33,652 bases of DNA from Bremia lactucae (lineage: Eukaryota > Oomycota > Peronosporomycetes > Peronosporales > Peronosporaceae): the NCBI RefSeq assembly GCF_004359215.1, contig NW_027152181.1, positions 27,775 through 61,426 on the forward strand, given 5' to 3'. Shown here piece after piece: positions 1 to 10,683 of this stretch; positions within the stretch are counted from its first letter, which is position 1, and the number at the start of each line of letters is the position of its first letter. The notes beneath the pieces are model-generated. The model did not search any database. It saw only the letters and a list, made by a program, of their open reading frames with translations, and had not been told where the DNA came from. A program made the translations under genes and the position numbers.

Positions 1-741
1 GGATACAAGTTTTAAGACTTCTACCAAGTGATGCCTAGACTAAGATGAACGCACCATTTCGTGAGGCCGTAGGTGCGCTAATGCACCTGATGACTGCAAC
101 GCGGCCGAGCATTGCCTTTGCTGTTGGTATGGGTCGAGATATATGGACTACACAAGTCAAGCACTGGGCTGCAGTCAAGCGTATACTTCGCTATTTACAA
201 GGAACCAAGACTAATGGTATTCGATTTCAGCCTGGCGACAAAGTCGACTTTCGTGGCTACTCGGATGCAGACTGGGCTGGCGACCATTCCGACCGCAAGT
301 AAACTTCTTGATATGCTTTTATCCTGATAGGCGCTCCTGTAAGTTGGGGGAGCAAGTAACAGTTGAGTGTGTCACTGTCAACCAGCAAGGCAGAATAGAT
401 TGCCTTGAGCTTAGTTGTCCAAGAAGGCAAGTGGATCCATCACATATATTATATAGTTCTGGATGCGGCAAGCAAGTCAGAATCGGATCTTAGGATATCT
501 GAAGACAATCAATCGTGCATCAAGATGACCAAGAATCCTGTCAACCATGCCCGTGCAAAGCACATCGACATCAAGTATCATCACATCCGTGACGAAGTCA
601 AGCGTGGCGAAGTGTACCTCGAGTGCTGTGAAACGTCGAACATGTTGGCAGACATAATGACGAAGAGACTACCCTGACCGCGCCACAAGGACATGACGGC
701 GGCTCTCGGTATTAAAGCGAGTTCGCATTAAGGAGGCGTAT
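1..741 (+). pseudogene. A0: decayed 3' end of copia pol (RT tail and RNase H)
   Basis: This is the C-terminal part of a Ty1/copia polyprotein, the RNase H domain that removes the RNA template during reverse transcription. The frame at 45-302 matches the RT-tail/RNase H start of A3, including the [17 protein letters not shown] stretch and [10 protein letters not shown] with its first catalytic Asp. The frame at 405-677 matches the end, including [29 protein letters not shown] and MLADIMTK. The parts are separated by a stop at 300-302 (CGA-type codon context changed to TAA), a frameshift near 125-150 and loss of the STSEAEY motif frame near 375-400. The upstream part of the element lies outside the window. 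It is clearly dead and more diverged from A3 than A2 is. Confidence 0.9.
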
Positions 742-1000
742 TGAAAGTTATGGTTTTCAGGTAAAGTCCACAACCCAAACCTGTCCAATCCGAACCGCGG
801 TCTGGCATAGCATTTACTGATACTATTACATAGTAAATGAGAATATGTAGTAATGAGTGTTATGAAAGTAGAAGTGTGAGCCCCAATAAATCACTCACTT
901 CCAACGATTTCTTTTCCGACTTATGTGTCTTCGCCTCATCGAGCTGATTCTTCGCTTCGCTCCCTTTCTTTTTCGCTCTCTTTATTTTCAGACTTCAACA
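742..1000 (+). repeat. Family A LTR (old copy) shared by A0 and A1
   Basis: This 259-bp LTR starts TGAAAGTTATGG after a purine-rich AAGGAGGCG tract and ends TTCAACA. It is homologous to the 267-bp A LTRs at 2894, 10417 and 14739, including the CCAATCCGAACCGCGG core and the AATAAATCACTCACTTCC stretch, but has many substitutions. It is followed directly by a primer-binding site and a gag start. It therefore acts as the 3' LTR of A0 and the 5' LTR of A1, the usual product of unequal LTR recombination or tandem integration. An inverted repeat CATTTAC/GTAAATG lies at 811-817 and 833-839. Confidence 0.85.
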
Positions 1001-1012
1001 GGCTATGAGCCC
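1001..1012 (+). promoter_or_regulatory. A1 primer-binding site (methionine-tRNA anticodon arm)
   Basis: GGCTATGAGCCC follows the LTR end directly. It differs at one base from the A2/A3/E version GGTTATGAGCCC, which is complementary to the CAU anticodon arm of methionine tRNA. The gag ATG at 1005 lies inside it. Confidence 0.7.
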
Positions 1013-2890
1013 AACGACCATGACTTCTGCCCAAGATGTTTCGACGAAGATTACTATCGACAAGTTCAACGATGACAAGTTTGCCACGTCGAACCGCTAC
1101 ATGCGTGGTGTGTTGTTCTCACCAAGTCGGTGTGGCACCTGGTCAACCGTGAGGTGACTTCGTCGTTTGCGGACACCCGTGCCAGAGACAAATATGTCAA
1201 GTCCAGCAATATTGCGTTTGGCCTTATGCTTCTCCACATGGACACGAACTTCGTCACGAAACAGACGACTTTAAAGAAGCCTGGGTTACCTGGACGCGCA
1301 TTAAGAATTTGTACGGCGGATCGCAGAAGGCTAGACGCATCATCTTGAAGCGCCTGCTATTCAGCACGGCGATGGCGAAAGGCGACAACGTTTTGCATCA
1401 CTGTGATCCTCAACACAAGCGCCAAGCTTAGCAGTATTGACGCCAAAATGGAGGATGAGGGCGTTGCAATTTGTCTACTGCGCAGTCTGCCCGAAAGGCT
1501 ACGAGAACGTCGTGCTTAATCTGTAGAAGAGCAGTGCAGAGCTAAGGATCCAAGATGTTGTGAAGGTGCTGACAAGCGAGCACATCAGCGACAAAGTAAA
1601 AGGAACGATTGCTCCGGTGAAGACTGAAGATGCGGCAAAAGCATTCAGTGCCGAGCGAAAATCCCGTCAGTGCACATATTGTGACAAATTAGGGAACGTG
1701 GTAGAGTGATGCTGGACCAAGCAATTGAAAGACATGCGAGGATCTTGAAGCGGTAATTAAAATCGTGGATGCGATGCCAGCAACGTACAGTGGCAGCACA
1801 AATAAAATTACGACTACGATCGGGTCGCATTTGTAGTTTCACTGGAATGCGAGGTTCGACAGGAAAGGATACTTTAATTAGACTTCACAGCGCCCGGCCA
1901 ATTCAGCAACGTCTGATCACAGCAGCGATCGTCTTTGTGAGATCGGGTCACACGCCATCGACGTTCTACGAAAAACGATTGCAAGCTGCATGATTAAGGA
2001 CGCTGACATACAAACGACTTCGTTTCTACCGAGCGTGTGTCGCGGATGTCAAGAAGGAAATATGGTCCAAAAAAAATCTTTAAGCAACAGCGATAAGCGT
2101 CGCTATTCCTCGTTCAAGCTACTACACTTTGATATTTGTGGCCCGATTAAGGTGGAAACAAGTATTTGCTGTTGATCGTGATGAAGCCAGCGATTGTATG
2201 AAGGGCCTTTGTTTGCGATTCAAGTCGGACAGCGAGGACTTCATCACGGCATGCATATGAAAGATTCAAACGCAATTCAACAAAAAGGAAAACTTTGTGC
2301 GGCATGATGGATCTCGTGAATTTGCGACCAATTCGCTCAAGATTTTCTACGAGGACGAGGGCACCAAGCAACAGGTCACAGTCCCGTACGTGCACCAGAC
2401 CATTAGGATGGCTAAACGCGCCATACGAATGATTGTGACGATTTGACGCAGTATGCAACATCACGCTAAGCTGGACAAGTACTTTTGGGGCGAAGCTGCC
2501 ATTGCTGCAAGTTACGTCAAGAATCCTCTTCCATCGCTCAAGATTAAGAGCAAGACTCTATTCGGAATGGCTTACAAGTCCGAGCCAAGTATCCAGCATA
2601 TGCGCGTCTTCGGCTGTCGAGCGCATGTCTTTACTCCAAAAGAAAAACGGCTCAATTGGGACCCCAAGTCTCGAGTTCGTGGGCTCTGAAGAAGTCTCTA
2701 AGGCGTAATGAGCCTATGACTTACAAGCGCAGAAAGTAATTATCAGTCGAAATGTAACCTTTGACGAGTTTGTTTTTTAATGATTAACGGTCAACCTTTT
2801 TGACGACATTGAAAAGGCTAATCTCAAATTTTGACTCGCTCGGGATAAGTGACGACGATTCGACACAACCGATGGACTCCAAGCAGACAG
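1005..2890 (+). pseudogene. A1: decayed, truncated copia gag-pol
   Basis: Gag begins at the ATG at 1005 with a protein start close to A2/A3 (MSP-TM-SAQD) and soon breaks by frameshift near 1110. Gag fragments continue to about 1850. They include a damaged zinc knuckle near 1668-1712, where the conserved His is replaced by Asn and a stop follows. The protease domain is missing: gag jumps to the pre-integrase zinc finger near 1960-2060 (CRGCQEG visible). Integrase core fragments follow (LLHFDICGPI near 2120; a frame at 2453-2689 with [14 protein letters not shown] text). The copy ends in the connector before RT at about 2890, where the A2 5' LTR begins. No rest of A1 is found downstream. Confidence 0.88.
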
Positions 2891-2893
2891 TAT

Positions 2894-3160
2894 TGAGGGT
2901 TATGGGTTTCAGGTAATGTACACAACCCAAACCGGTCCAATCCGAACCGCGGTTAAACATAGCATCTACTTATATTATAGTATAGTTAGATGCAGTATGT
3001 AGAAATGAGTGGTTTCGAGAAGTAAAAGTGTAAGCCCCAATAAATCAATCACTTCCAAATATTCCTTCTCCTTCACAAGTCGTCTTCACCTTTCAAGTGC
3101 AGACTTCTCTCGTGTTCTTCAAGCCTCCTTCTCTCTTCCAGTGCTCGGTACCCTTTAACA
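2894..3160 (+). repeat. Family A LTR, 5' LTR of A2
   Basis: This 267-bp LTR starts TGAGGGTTATGGG and ends CCCTTTAACA. It is nearly identical to both A3 LTRs and has the consensus base at all three sites where the A3 LTRs differ. Inside are an AACCGCGGTT palindrome, an AT-rich inverted repeat, AATAAA and a TCACTTCC initiator-like motif. The three bases before TG are TAT here, at 10414-10416 and after both internal purine tracts, so the true 5' end could be 3 nt further left. Confidence 0.93.
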
Positions 3161-3172
3161 GGTTATGAGCCC
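3161..3172 (+). promoter_or_regulatory. A2 primer-binding site
   Basis: GGTTATGAGCCC directly abuts the LTR end. Its reverse complement GGGCTCATAACC is the CAU anticodon stem-loop of methionine tRNA, which implies half-tRNA priming as known for Drosophila copia. The gag start codon at 3165-3167 lies within the site. Confidence 0.8.
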
Positions 3173-6100
3173 AAGCACGATGTCCTCTGCTCAAGATTCC
3201 GCCACCAAGATCTCCATCGACAAATTCGATGGCGACAACTATGCGACGTGGAGCCGCTACATGCGTGGCGTGTTCCTGACCAAGTCGACTTGGCATGTGG
3301 TCAACCGGGAGACTACTCCAACCTTCGCCGATCCTCGCGCCATGGACGAATATGTCAAGGCGAGCAATATCGCCTTCGGCTTGATGTTGCTGTACATAAG
3401 CGCGGATTACCATCACGTGGTTGATGACTGCGAAGAAGCATGGGTTGCGTGGGCAAAGCTGAAGACCCTCTACGGCGGATCGCAGAAGGCAGGACGGATC
3501 TTCTTGAAGCGACAGCTCTTCAGCATGGAGATGGCGGAAGGCGGTAATGTACTTCATCATTGCAATGAAGTCCTCAACATCAGCGCAAAGCTCAAGAGCA
3601 TCGGCGCCAAGATGGAGGACGAGGACGTGGCGATTTGCTTGTTGCGCAGCCTCCCCAAGAGTTACGAGAACGTCGTTCTCAACTTGGAGATGAGCAGCGC
3701 GGAATTGCGATCGCGGGACGTCGTGAAAGTGCTGACAAATGAGCACATCAAGAGACAAGGAAACAAGACGACATCGGTGAAGACTGAAGAAACAACCAAG
3801 GCTTTCAGTACCGAACGCGAGTTTCGTCAGTGTACATTCTGCGGAAAATTGGGGCACACTGTGGAGAAGTGCTGGACCAAGCAGAAGGAAGACAATCGGG
3901 GAGCTCGACGCGGCGGCAATTATCGTGGACGCGGAGCGAATCAAGTTCAGTGGCAAGGCTACAGTGGCAACAGCAACGGTAACTACGATCGTGTGGCGTT
4001 TGCTGTGTCAATGAAATGCGGACTTTCAACGACCAAGAACATGTCCGGGATGTGGGCGATTGATAGCGGTGCTACGCATCACATCTGCTACGAAAAATCC
4101 AAGTTCGAAGTTCTGGACGAACACAATGAAGGTGAAGTTCTGGTCGCAGATGGAAACAAAGCCGCTATCAAAGGCATCGGGACTATCATCGAAAAGGTAC
4201 TACTGCCTAACGGTGAAGAACGTGAAGTCGAGATCAAAAACGCGCTTTTCGTCCCAGATATGAACAAGAACCTACTATCAATTCCGCAAATCAACAAGAG
4301 CGGCAAGTTTCAAGTGGTGTTTGATGGTGCCAAAATGGAGATCTCGCGTAAAGACCCTGAGCAAGTGGTGGCGATGGCAGATCTTGCGGATGGACTCTAT
4401 TGGCTTCGCACATCTCACCGATCGGTAAATACTACATCAAGGTCAAGAGTCGAAGATCTTCATGCACGCATGGGCCACGCACCGTTTGATGTCTTGTGCA
4501 AAATGGTTTCCAAAGGGATGATCAAGGATGCTAAAATGCCAGAAAAGGCAAGCAGATCTAGCATATGCCACGGGTGTCAAGAAGGAAAAATGGTACAGCG
4601 ACCGTTTCCAAGTAACCCGAACAAGCAGCACTACGACCCGTTCGAGCTTCTACACATCGACACTTGCGGACCCATGGAAGTTGAATCGCTGGGTGGAAGC
4701 AAGTACTTGCTACTAATCGTCGATGAAGGCAGCGGATGCATGAAGGGCTTCGGTCTGCGCGCCAAGTCCGATAGTGAAGAGTGTATTAAAAGATACATCA
4801 ATGCGGTGCAGACGCAGTTTGACTACAAGGTCAAGTTCGTTCGACATGATGGTGCACGAGAATTCGCGACAACTTCGATCAAGGCATTTTACGATGATCA
4901 AGGAATCGAGCAGCAAGTCACTGTTCCGTATGCGCACCAGACGAATGGAACGGCAGAACGGGCAATCCGGACTATCGTAACGATTGGCCGCAGCATGCTC
5001 CACTACGCAAAATAAGACAAGTGTTTCTGGGCTGAGGCAGCAATGACAGCAATATACATCAAGAATCGACTGCCATCGCCCAAGTACCAAGATCAGACTC
5101 CGTTCGAGATCATCAACGGATCTCGACCAAGTGTCAAACACATGCGAGTTTTTGGCTGCCGTGCGTTCGTGCTGACTCCAAAAGAAAAGAGATCGAAGTG
5201 GGATCCGAAGTCCCGTGAAGGACTGTTTATGGGGTACGAAGAAGCATCAAAGGCATACCGCATTTACGACATTGAAACGGATCAGGTGGTGATATCTCGC
5301 GATGTCACGTTCGACGAATCGACGTTTGGGTTCGCACAGACGCCTCTACAAGATGTTGTTGATGATGCCTTATTGGATTTTGACACGATGAGCATCAGTA
5401 GTGAACCTGCCACCACGGAGTTCAAGCAAACAGGCAAGCGCAAGAACCGTTCAAACAGCCAAGAACAAGTGTTTAAACGACCAGCTTGCCGCGGAGCCGG
5501 GTTAGAAGAAGCAAGTGCGCCGGATGACTTCGAGTTGCGCCACCAAAAACGACGTTCTAATGTTCGAGCTAACCGGGACGAAGAGCAAAAGGACAATGAT
5601 ATGGATGATGATGACGACACCCACCACGGTTTTTGGCAAGCAAGCGTGAATGCAGTTGAGGGCGCTGATTTATCCGAACCAACAACGTTTGAAGACGCGA
5701 TTAATGGGCCAGATCGAGTACACTGGCGTAAGGCGATCTGTGCGGAGCTAGACTCAATGAAACTCCGTAGCGTATTTCGAGCAACGAAACTGCCAGCTGG
5801 GCAGCACACCATTGGGAACAAGTGGGTATTCAAGATCAAGCGCAAGGCTGACGGAAATATCGATAAATACAAGGCACGTCTCGTTGCCAAGGGTTTCAAG
5901 CAAAAGTATGGCATCGACTACACGGAGACGTTTTCACCAGTAGTCAAGTACGTGACGCTGCGCATGGTGATTGCACTCACAAAGTACTTCGACTGGACAC
6001 TGGACCAACTGGACGTGGTGACAGCTTTTCTGTATGGAGAAATGAAGGAAAGAGTATTCTGTGCGGTCCCAGAAGGCGTCGACGTCAATAAAGATTTTGA

Positions 6101-7076
6101 TTGCTTTGAACTGGTTAAAGCAATCTACGGGCTAAAACAAGCTTCACGGGTATGGAATGACACTTTTCATGAGTTTGTTTGCTCCATCGGATTTCAAGTC
6201 TCCGATTTTGATCCGTGCCTTTATCTCAAGATTGCAAACGGAGAGTGCGTGCTATTGTTGGTCTATGTTGATGATGTACTGGTGACTGGGAGTTCAATTG
6301 AAATGATTGCGCACACCAAGAAAAACTTAAAGTCACGTTTTGAGATGACTGATAGTGGCAAGTGCGCTTTTGTCCTGGGCATCGAGCTGGTAGACAACAA
6401 TGACGGAAGCGTGACGATGTGCCAGCGACGCTACGTGGGCGATGTTCTCAAGCGTTTCGGCATGAGTGACTGCAAAGCTGTCATCAGCCCAATGGACATC
6501 AGCTCTCGACTAACGTCAAGCAACGCAGCAACTAAAATCAACGTTCCGTTTCGTGAAGCAGTGGGTGCTTTAATGCACTTGATGACCGCGACACGACCAG
6601 ACATTGCCTTCGCCGTGGGTTACGTGTCGCGTTTTATGGAAAACCCACAAGTCGAGCATTGGATGGCAGTGAAGCGCATCCTTCGATACTTGCAAGGAAC
6701 CAAGTCGCATGGAATCTGTTTTAAGCCTGGCAACAATGTGGATTTTTGCGGCTACTCGGATGCAGACTGGGCCGGTGATCATGCAGACCGCAAGTCGACT
6801 TCAGGATACGCGTTTATTCTCATGGGCGCTCCTGTAAGCTGGGGGAGCAAGAAACAATCAAGTGTGTCGCTGTCAACAAGTGAAGCCGAATATATCGCGC
6901 TAAGTTTAGCGATTCAAGAAGGCAAGTGGGTGCATCGCCTACTGCGCGAAATCCTAGACGCGGCAGCAAACAAGTCTGAACCGGTGCTTAAGATCATGGA
7001 AGACAACCAGTCGTGTATCAAGATGACGAAGAATCCGGTAAACCATGGTCGTGCGAAATTCTTGCATCAAGTATAA
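3165..7076 (+). pseudogene. A2: copia gag-pol broken by one nonsense codon and a hybrid 3' end
   Basis: This is a Ty1/copia Gag-Pol polyprotein gene of about 98-99 percent apparent identity to A3. The first frame (3165-5015) holds Gag with a CX2CX4HX4C knuckle ([14 protein letters not shown]), a DSGA protease, the HHCC pre-integrase finger and the D,D35E integrase core. It ends at a TAA (5013-5015) where A3 has TTA (Leu), a single T-to-A change. The second frame (5043-7076) is in register with it and carries the rest of integrase, the RT with YVDD, and RNase H with [16 protein letters not shown] and EDNQS. Unlike A3 it keeps the full RT segment SGKCAFVLG. From about 7056 the sequence stops matching family A, so the RNase H end, purine tract and 3' LTR are missing. 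Confidence 0.93.
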
Positions 7077-7174
7077 CTTTCTTGATGAAGAAAGCGTGGT
7101 TATGTCAAGTTTGAATGCTGCGTTAGTTCGAAGTTGTTGGCGGATGTCATGCGAAATGACTGTCTGGAGTGTGT
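7057..7174 (+). other. Base-level hybrid of A RNase H end and B RT sequence
   Basis: This 118-bp stretch alternates in short blocks between the A sequence (compare 14561-14655) and the B sequence (compare 9935-10070). Examples are B-like TTCTTGCAT, then A-like CAAGTAT, B-like AACTTT, A-like GATGTTGGCGGAT-type text, and B-like GCGAAATGAC at the end. It encodes no sensible protein. Such fine interleaving is more typical of a collapsed or miscorrected consensus than of a biological crossover. Confidence 0.7.
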
Positions 7175-7517
7175 CAATGCGGCAAACAAAATTTCTGCAG
7201 TCGATTCTAACCAAGTACGGCATGCAGGATCGCAAGCCCGTAAGAACGCCTCAAGGCATTGGATTAAAGCTGAACAAGGCTATGTGTGAAGTGTTGGATA
7301 GGAAGCAGCTCGACTAGATCAAGACAGTGTTGCAGATAAACACCTCGAGCGGCTAAGTTGCGAACAAGTTGCTATTGACAAGGATGCACCTCGAAGGGCG
7401 CAAGATTAACCGGTATTTACCGGTTGATCATCGACATCGCGCGACGGCAATCATCTACATGCGACAGCACAAGAGATGGTTCCGCAAACGTTCGATGATC
7501 TACTTTGAGATGGGCAT
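7175..7517 (+). repeat. 343-bp direct repeat, left copy (B RT tail and 3' region)
   Basis: It is collinear without gaps with 10071-10413 at an offset of 2,896 bp, with about four base differences. It contains the RT-tail text QTKFLQSILTKYGMQD and a stop. A non-coding AT/GC-mixed tail containing an ACCGGTATTTACCGGTT palindromic stretch follows, which resembles the head of the D and E LTRs. Confidence 0.9.
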
Positions 7518-7692
7518 AAGATCATATTCAAGATCGGATCACCACGTGGTAGAAGCTGATTGGCTACAAGGGATGTAGCTGGTTAATAAATCCAGTAAAG
7601 TATTCAGTAGGCTTAGAGGAAGCAAACGGTTTAAGAACTAAGGACCTTTAATATATTTACTTCGCATTTTGCCAACTAGTGCTCACTTGACC
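7518..7692 (+). repeat. B LTR remnant
   Basis: 7610-7673 matches, in reverse complement, 21759-21820 of the D LTR (GGCTTAGAGG, GAACTAAGGACC, TTAATATATTTACTT, GCATTTTGC). The stretch is therefore the 3' half of a decayed LTR of the B/D group. The expected LTR end, primer-binding site and gag are missing; the sequence passes straight into the protease domain. Confidence 0.65.
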
Positions 7693-10212
7693 TTTTTCAT
7701 TCAGATGTTCTTGAAAAACTACAAGAAAACCGACCCGGTTAATGTACATTTCGCGGACGACGGTGTTGTCCAAGCGACTGGTGTTGGTGACATTGTGATG
7801 GCGATGACTACTCGAAGCGGCAAAAAAAAGTGTTTGCTGAAGGGAGTATGGCATATTTTCAAGCTCAGTCGCAATTTGTTTTCTGTCAAACGATTCATCA
7901 AGGACGTCGCTCCAATAATTTTCGACAACAAGTGCTGCGCGATACAGCTAAAATGAGAATTTTGGACAAGCGGCACTCGCGCTAGAAAGGGTTTGTTTCA
8001 ACTAAGCATGACTCCGGTACCGGTTGAGATGGTGAACATGGCATGCGAGCCTCAGAATTCGGCTATTTCGCAGTCGTTTCTTTGGCATCTCCGTGTTGGA
8101 CGCATTGGTGACGGCGGATTAGACGCTATAATCAAAAACGATTTTGCAAATGGTGTTGGCATTGGATCAGTCAAGCCGTGGGAGCTTTGCAAAGGCTGTG
8201 CGCTGGGAAAGCAAACTCGTGTCTAGTTCCAGTCTGCGGCAACGGATCGCTCAAAATCTCTTTTGTAAGTTGTTCACAGCGATGTGTGTGGGCCGATGAG
8301 GACTTCCACTTTCGGCGGTAAAAGTATTTTGTTACTTTCATCGATGACAAGTCTTGACACTGCGCAGTGTATCTCATGCGAAACAGGTCCGAAGTTTTCA
8401 ACAAGTTTGTTCACTTAGTAAAGTTTGCTGAGAAATTAGTCGGCAATTCCGTCAAGATGCTTCGCAGCGGCAGCGACGGCGAGTACTAGTCAGCTAAAAC
8501 GGCCAAATTCTGCGCCGATCGCGGCATTGTCCAAATCTTTACGTTCCCGTATACTCCTGCACTCGACGGTGTAGTCGAAAGAATGAATCGGACTCTTGTC
8601 GAGTGTGCGCGCTGCATGATTGAGTATGCTGGGTTGGCCAAGAAGTACTGGGGAGAAGCAATTATGACAGCTGTTTTTCTCCGTAATCGTCTGCTAACTC
8701 GTGCTCAAGGCTTGCTCAAGACATCACGCGAGGAATGGATGAAGAAAAAGCCGATACTTGCGAATGTCAAGGTATTTGGCTGTCATGCGTATGTACACGA
8801 CCCAATGGAGAAGCGCTCAAAATTGGACGCTCAAGGAAGTCTGTGCCGTTTTCTTGGATATTCGGAGCACAAAAAGACGTATCGGTTCGAGCAACTATCA
8901 ACAAGCCGGATCATTGTAAGTCGCGATGCTAACTTATATAGAACACTTTTGATAGCGGAAAACACGAACAAGCCTCTTACAGGACATCAGAATATCACAG
9001 CGAAATTGCGGTGACCGACGGTGAAGAAGACGACAAGCATCTGCAAGAAGAGTCGTCCGAAATTCCGCCATCACAAGAGCAAACGCAAGAATTTTAGCGG
9101 CCGAATACGGATTATATTCCAGGATCTAAGCGCTATCTGAAGACTCAATCGCTTGAAAACTTGTCTCGACCACCAAGTGCTAAACAAAGTAAGCGTTTCA
9201 GTCGCGCAAACGAAGAAACGCCAGCCCAAGGTCAACAAAGGCCTCTTGAAGACATGTCAGCTCTGCTTACGTCAATCAAGGAAGAAGAAAAAGACTATGC
9301 GTAAGCTGTGGATTCAGTGGGAGAAGTGCCGACATCATATATGTCAGCTATGGACCTACAGCGACGCGAGCAAGTGGAAAGAAGCGTGCGCATCTGAATT
9401 TGAATCGCTGACCAAGAATGAGACATGGGAGCTTGTGGTCCTGCCACGCGGCCCAAAAGCGATAAGAAGCAAGTGGGTGTTCACGGTAAAAGAAACTGTT
9501 GAAGGACTCATCGAGCGATACAAGGCACGCCTCGTTGCAAAAGGTTTTCTGCAGAAGTACGGAGTAGATTTTGAAGAGACATTCGCCCCTGTGGCAAAGT
9601 TTACATCAATTCGGATTATTCTGAGTATAGCGGCTCAGCATGGCCTAGTTCTACACCACATGGATGTCAAGATAGCGTTTCTTATTGGTCTGCTTGATGG
9701 AGAAATCTACATGAAGCAGTCTGAAGGTTATATCAGGTCCAAATATCCAGATCATGTTTGCATGCTCAAGCGCGCACTCTACGGCCTTAAGCAGTCTCCC
9801 TAAATGTGGAACCAAACAATTGACGAATTCATGCGCAAGACTGGATTTACCAAGTGCGAAATGGACCACTGCGTGTACGTCAAGCGCGATGAAATGGCCA
9901 TTATATTTGTGGTGATCTACGTCGACGATCTAATTCTTGCATGCAGCAGTATAACTTTACTTGAGGAACAAAGCGTGCTTTGAGTAAGCAATTTGAGATG
10001 TCCGCCTTAGGTGAGCTGAAGTTCTGTCTCTGAATGCAAGTCAAGCGAAATGACGAGTCTGGAGATGTGACAATGCGGCAAACAAAATTTCTGCAGTCGA
10101 TTCTAACCAAGTACGGCATGCAGGATCGCAAGTCCGTAAGAACGCCTCAAGGCATTGGATTAAAGCTGACCAAGGCTATGTGTGAAGTGTTGGATAGGAA
10201 GCAGCTCGACTA
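7693..10212 (+). pseudogene. B: decayed copia pol lacking gag and RNase H
   Basis: Domains in order: the C-terminal two thirds of protease (7693-7956: VHFADDGVVQATGVGD, GVWHIFKLSRNLFSVKR; the DSGA part is lost); the pre-integrase finger (7993-8226: LWHLRVGRIG...CKGCALGKQTR); the integrase core with several stops (8227-8582, HSDVCGPM near 8275); integrase end (8583-9014: RMNRTLVECAR, WGEAIMTAVFLRNR, VKVFGCHAY); and RT (about 9330-10212: [26 protein letters not shown] then a stop, IYVDDLILA near 9915-9945). At least six stops or frameshifts occur. RT runs into LTR-like sequence with RNase H deleted, and gag is absent. It is the same lineage as D (compare QTKFL-SILT-GMQD in both). Confidence 0.88.
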
Positions 10213-10413
10213 GATCAAGACAGTGTTGCAGATAAACACCTCGAGCGGCTAAGTTGCGAACAAGTTGCTATTGACAAGGATGCACCTCGAAGGGCGCAAG
10301 ATTAACCGGTATTTACCGGTTGATCATCGACATCGCGCGACGGCGATCATCTACATGCGACAGCACAAGAGATGGTTCCGCAAACGTTCGATAATCTACT
10401 TTGAGATGGGCAT
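10071..10413 (+). repeat. 343-bp direct repeat, right copy
   Basis: This is the right copy of 7175-7517. It ends exactly at TGGGCAT (10407-10413), where the A3 LTR context begins; the left copy continues into AAGATCAT. The A3 element therefore interrupts or borders a second B unit here. Confidence 0.9.
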
Positions 10414-10484
10414 TATTGAGGGTTATGGGTTTCAGGTAATGTACACAACCCAAACCGGTCCAATCCGAACCGCGGTTAAACATA

Positions 10485-10516
10485 GCATCTACTTATATTA
10501 TAGTATAGTTAGATGC
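10485..10516 (+). promoter_or_regulatory. Inverted repeat in A LTR
   Basis: GCATCTA (10485-10491) pairs with TAGATGC (10510-10516) across an 18-nt AT-rich loop (TTATATTATAGTATA region). The same place in the old LTR at 811-839 has CATTTAC/GTAAATG, so both arms changed together and kept complementarity. It could be a palindromic DNA site or an RNA hairpin. The AT-rich loop could also be a TATA-like element. Confidence 0.5.
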
Positions 10517-10561
10517 AGTATGTGGAAATGAGTGGTTTCGAGAAGTAAAAGTGTAAGCCCC

Positions 10562-10580
10562 AATAAATCAATCACTTCCA
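10562..10580 (+). promoter_or_regulatory. AATAAA and initiator-like motif in A LTR
   Basis: AATAAA at 10562-10567 is followed within 5 nt by TCACTTCC. The pair is conserved in all four A LTRs, including the old one. AATAAA is a candidate polyadenylation signal. TCACTTCC fits the TCAYTYY core of oomycete initiators, so this spot may be the U3/R boundary and the transcription start. Which role applies cannot be decided from sequence. Confidence 0.45.
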
Positions 10581-10683
10581 AATATTCCTTCTCCTTCACA
10601 AGTCGTCTTCACCGTTCAAGTGCAGACTTCTCTCGTGTTCTTCAAGCCTCCTTCTCTCTTCCAGTGCTCGGTACCCTTTAACA

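Larger units (their letters stand above)
10417..10683 (+). repeat. A3 5' LTR
   Basis: The LTR starts TGAGGGTTATGGG and ends CTTTAACA. Landmarks are an AACCGCGGTT palindrome at 10468-10477, an AT-rich inverted repeat at 10485-10516, AATAAA at 10562-10567 and TCACTTCC at 10572-10579. A C-to-T/G type difference from the 3' LTR is seen at 10524, 10535 and 10614. Confidence 0.95.

Noticed and set aside
3093..3956. 287-codon antisense ORF across the LTR/gag border of A2, repeated at 10616-11479 in A3
   Set aside because: It is fully antisense to a well-supported Gag frame and its conservation follows from the near identity of the two copies. The decayed A1 lacks it, and no family resemblance is seen. 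Antisense transcripts that limit copy number are known in Ty1, but nothing here shows a protein.
10527..10546. Heat-shock element in the family A LTR (TTTCGAGAAG)
   Set aside because: Only two alternating units (TTC-GA-GAA) are present, below the usual three, and the old LTR at 742 lacks them.
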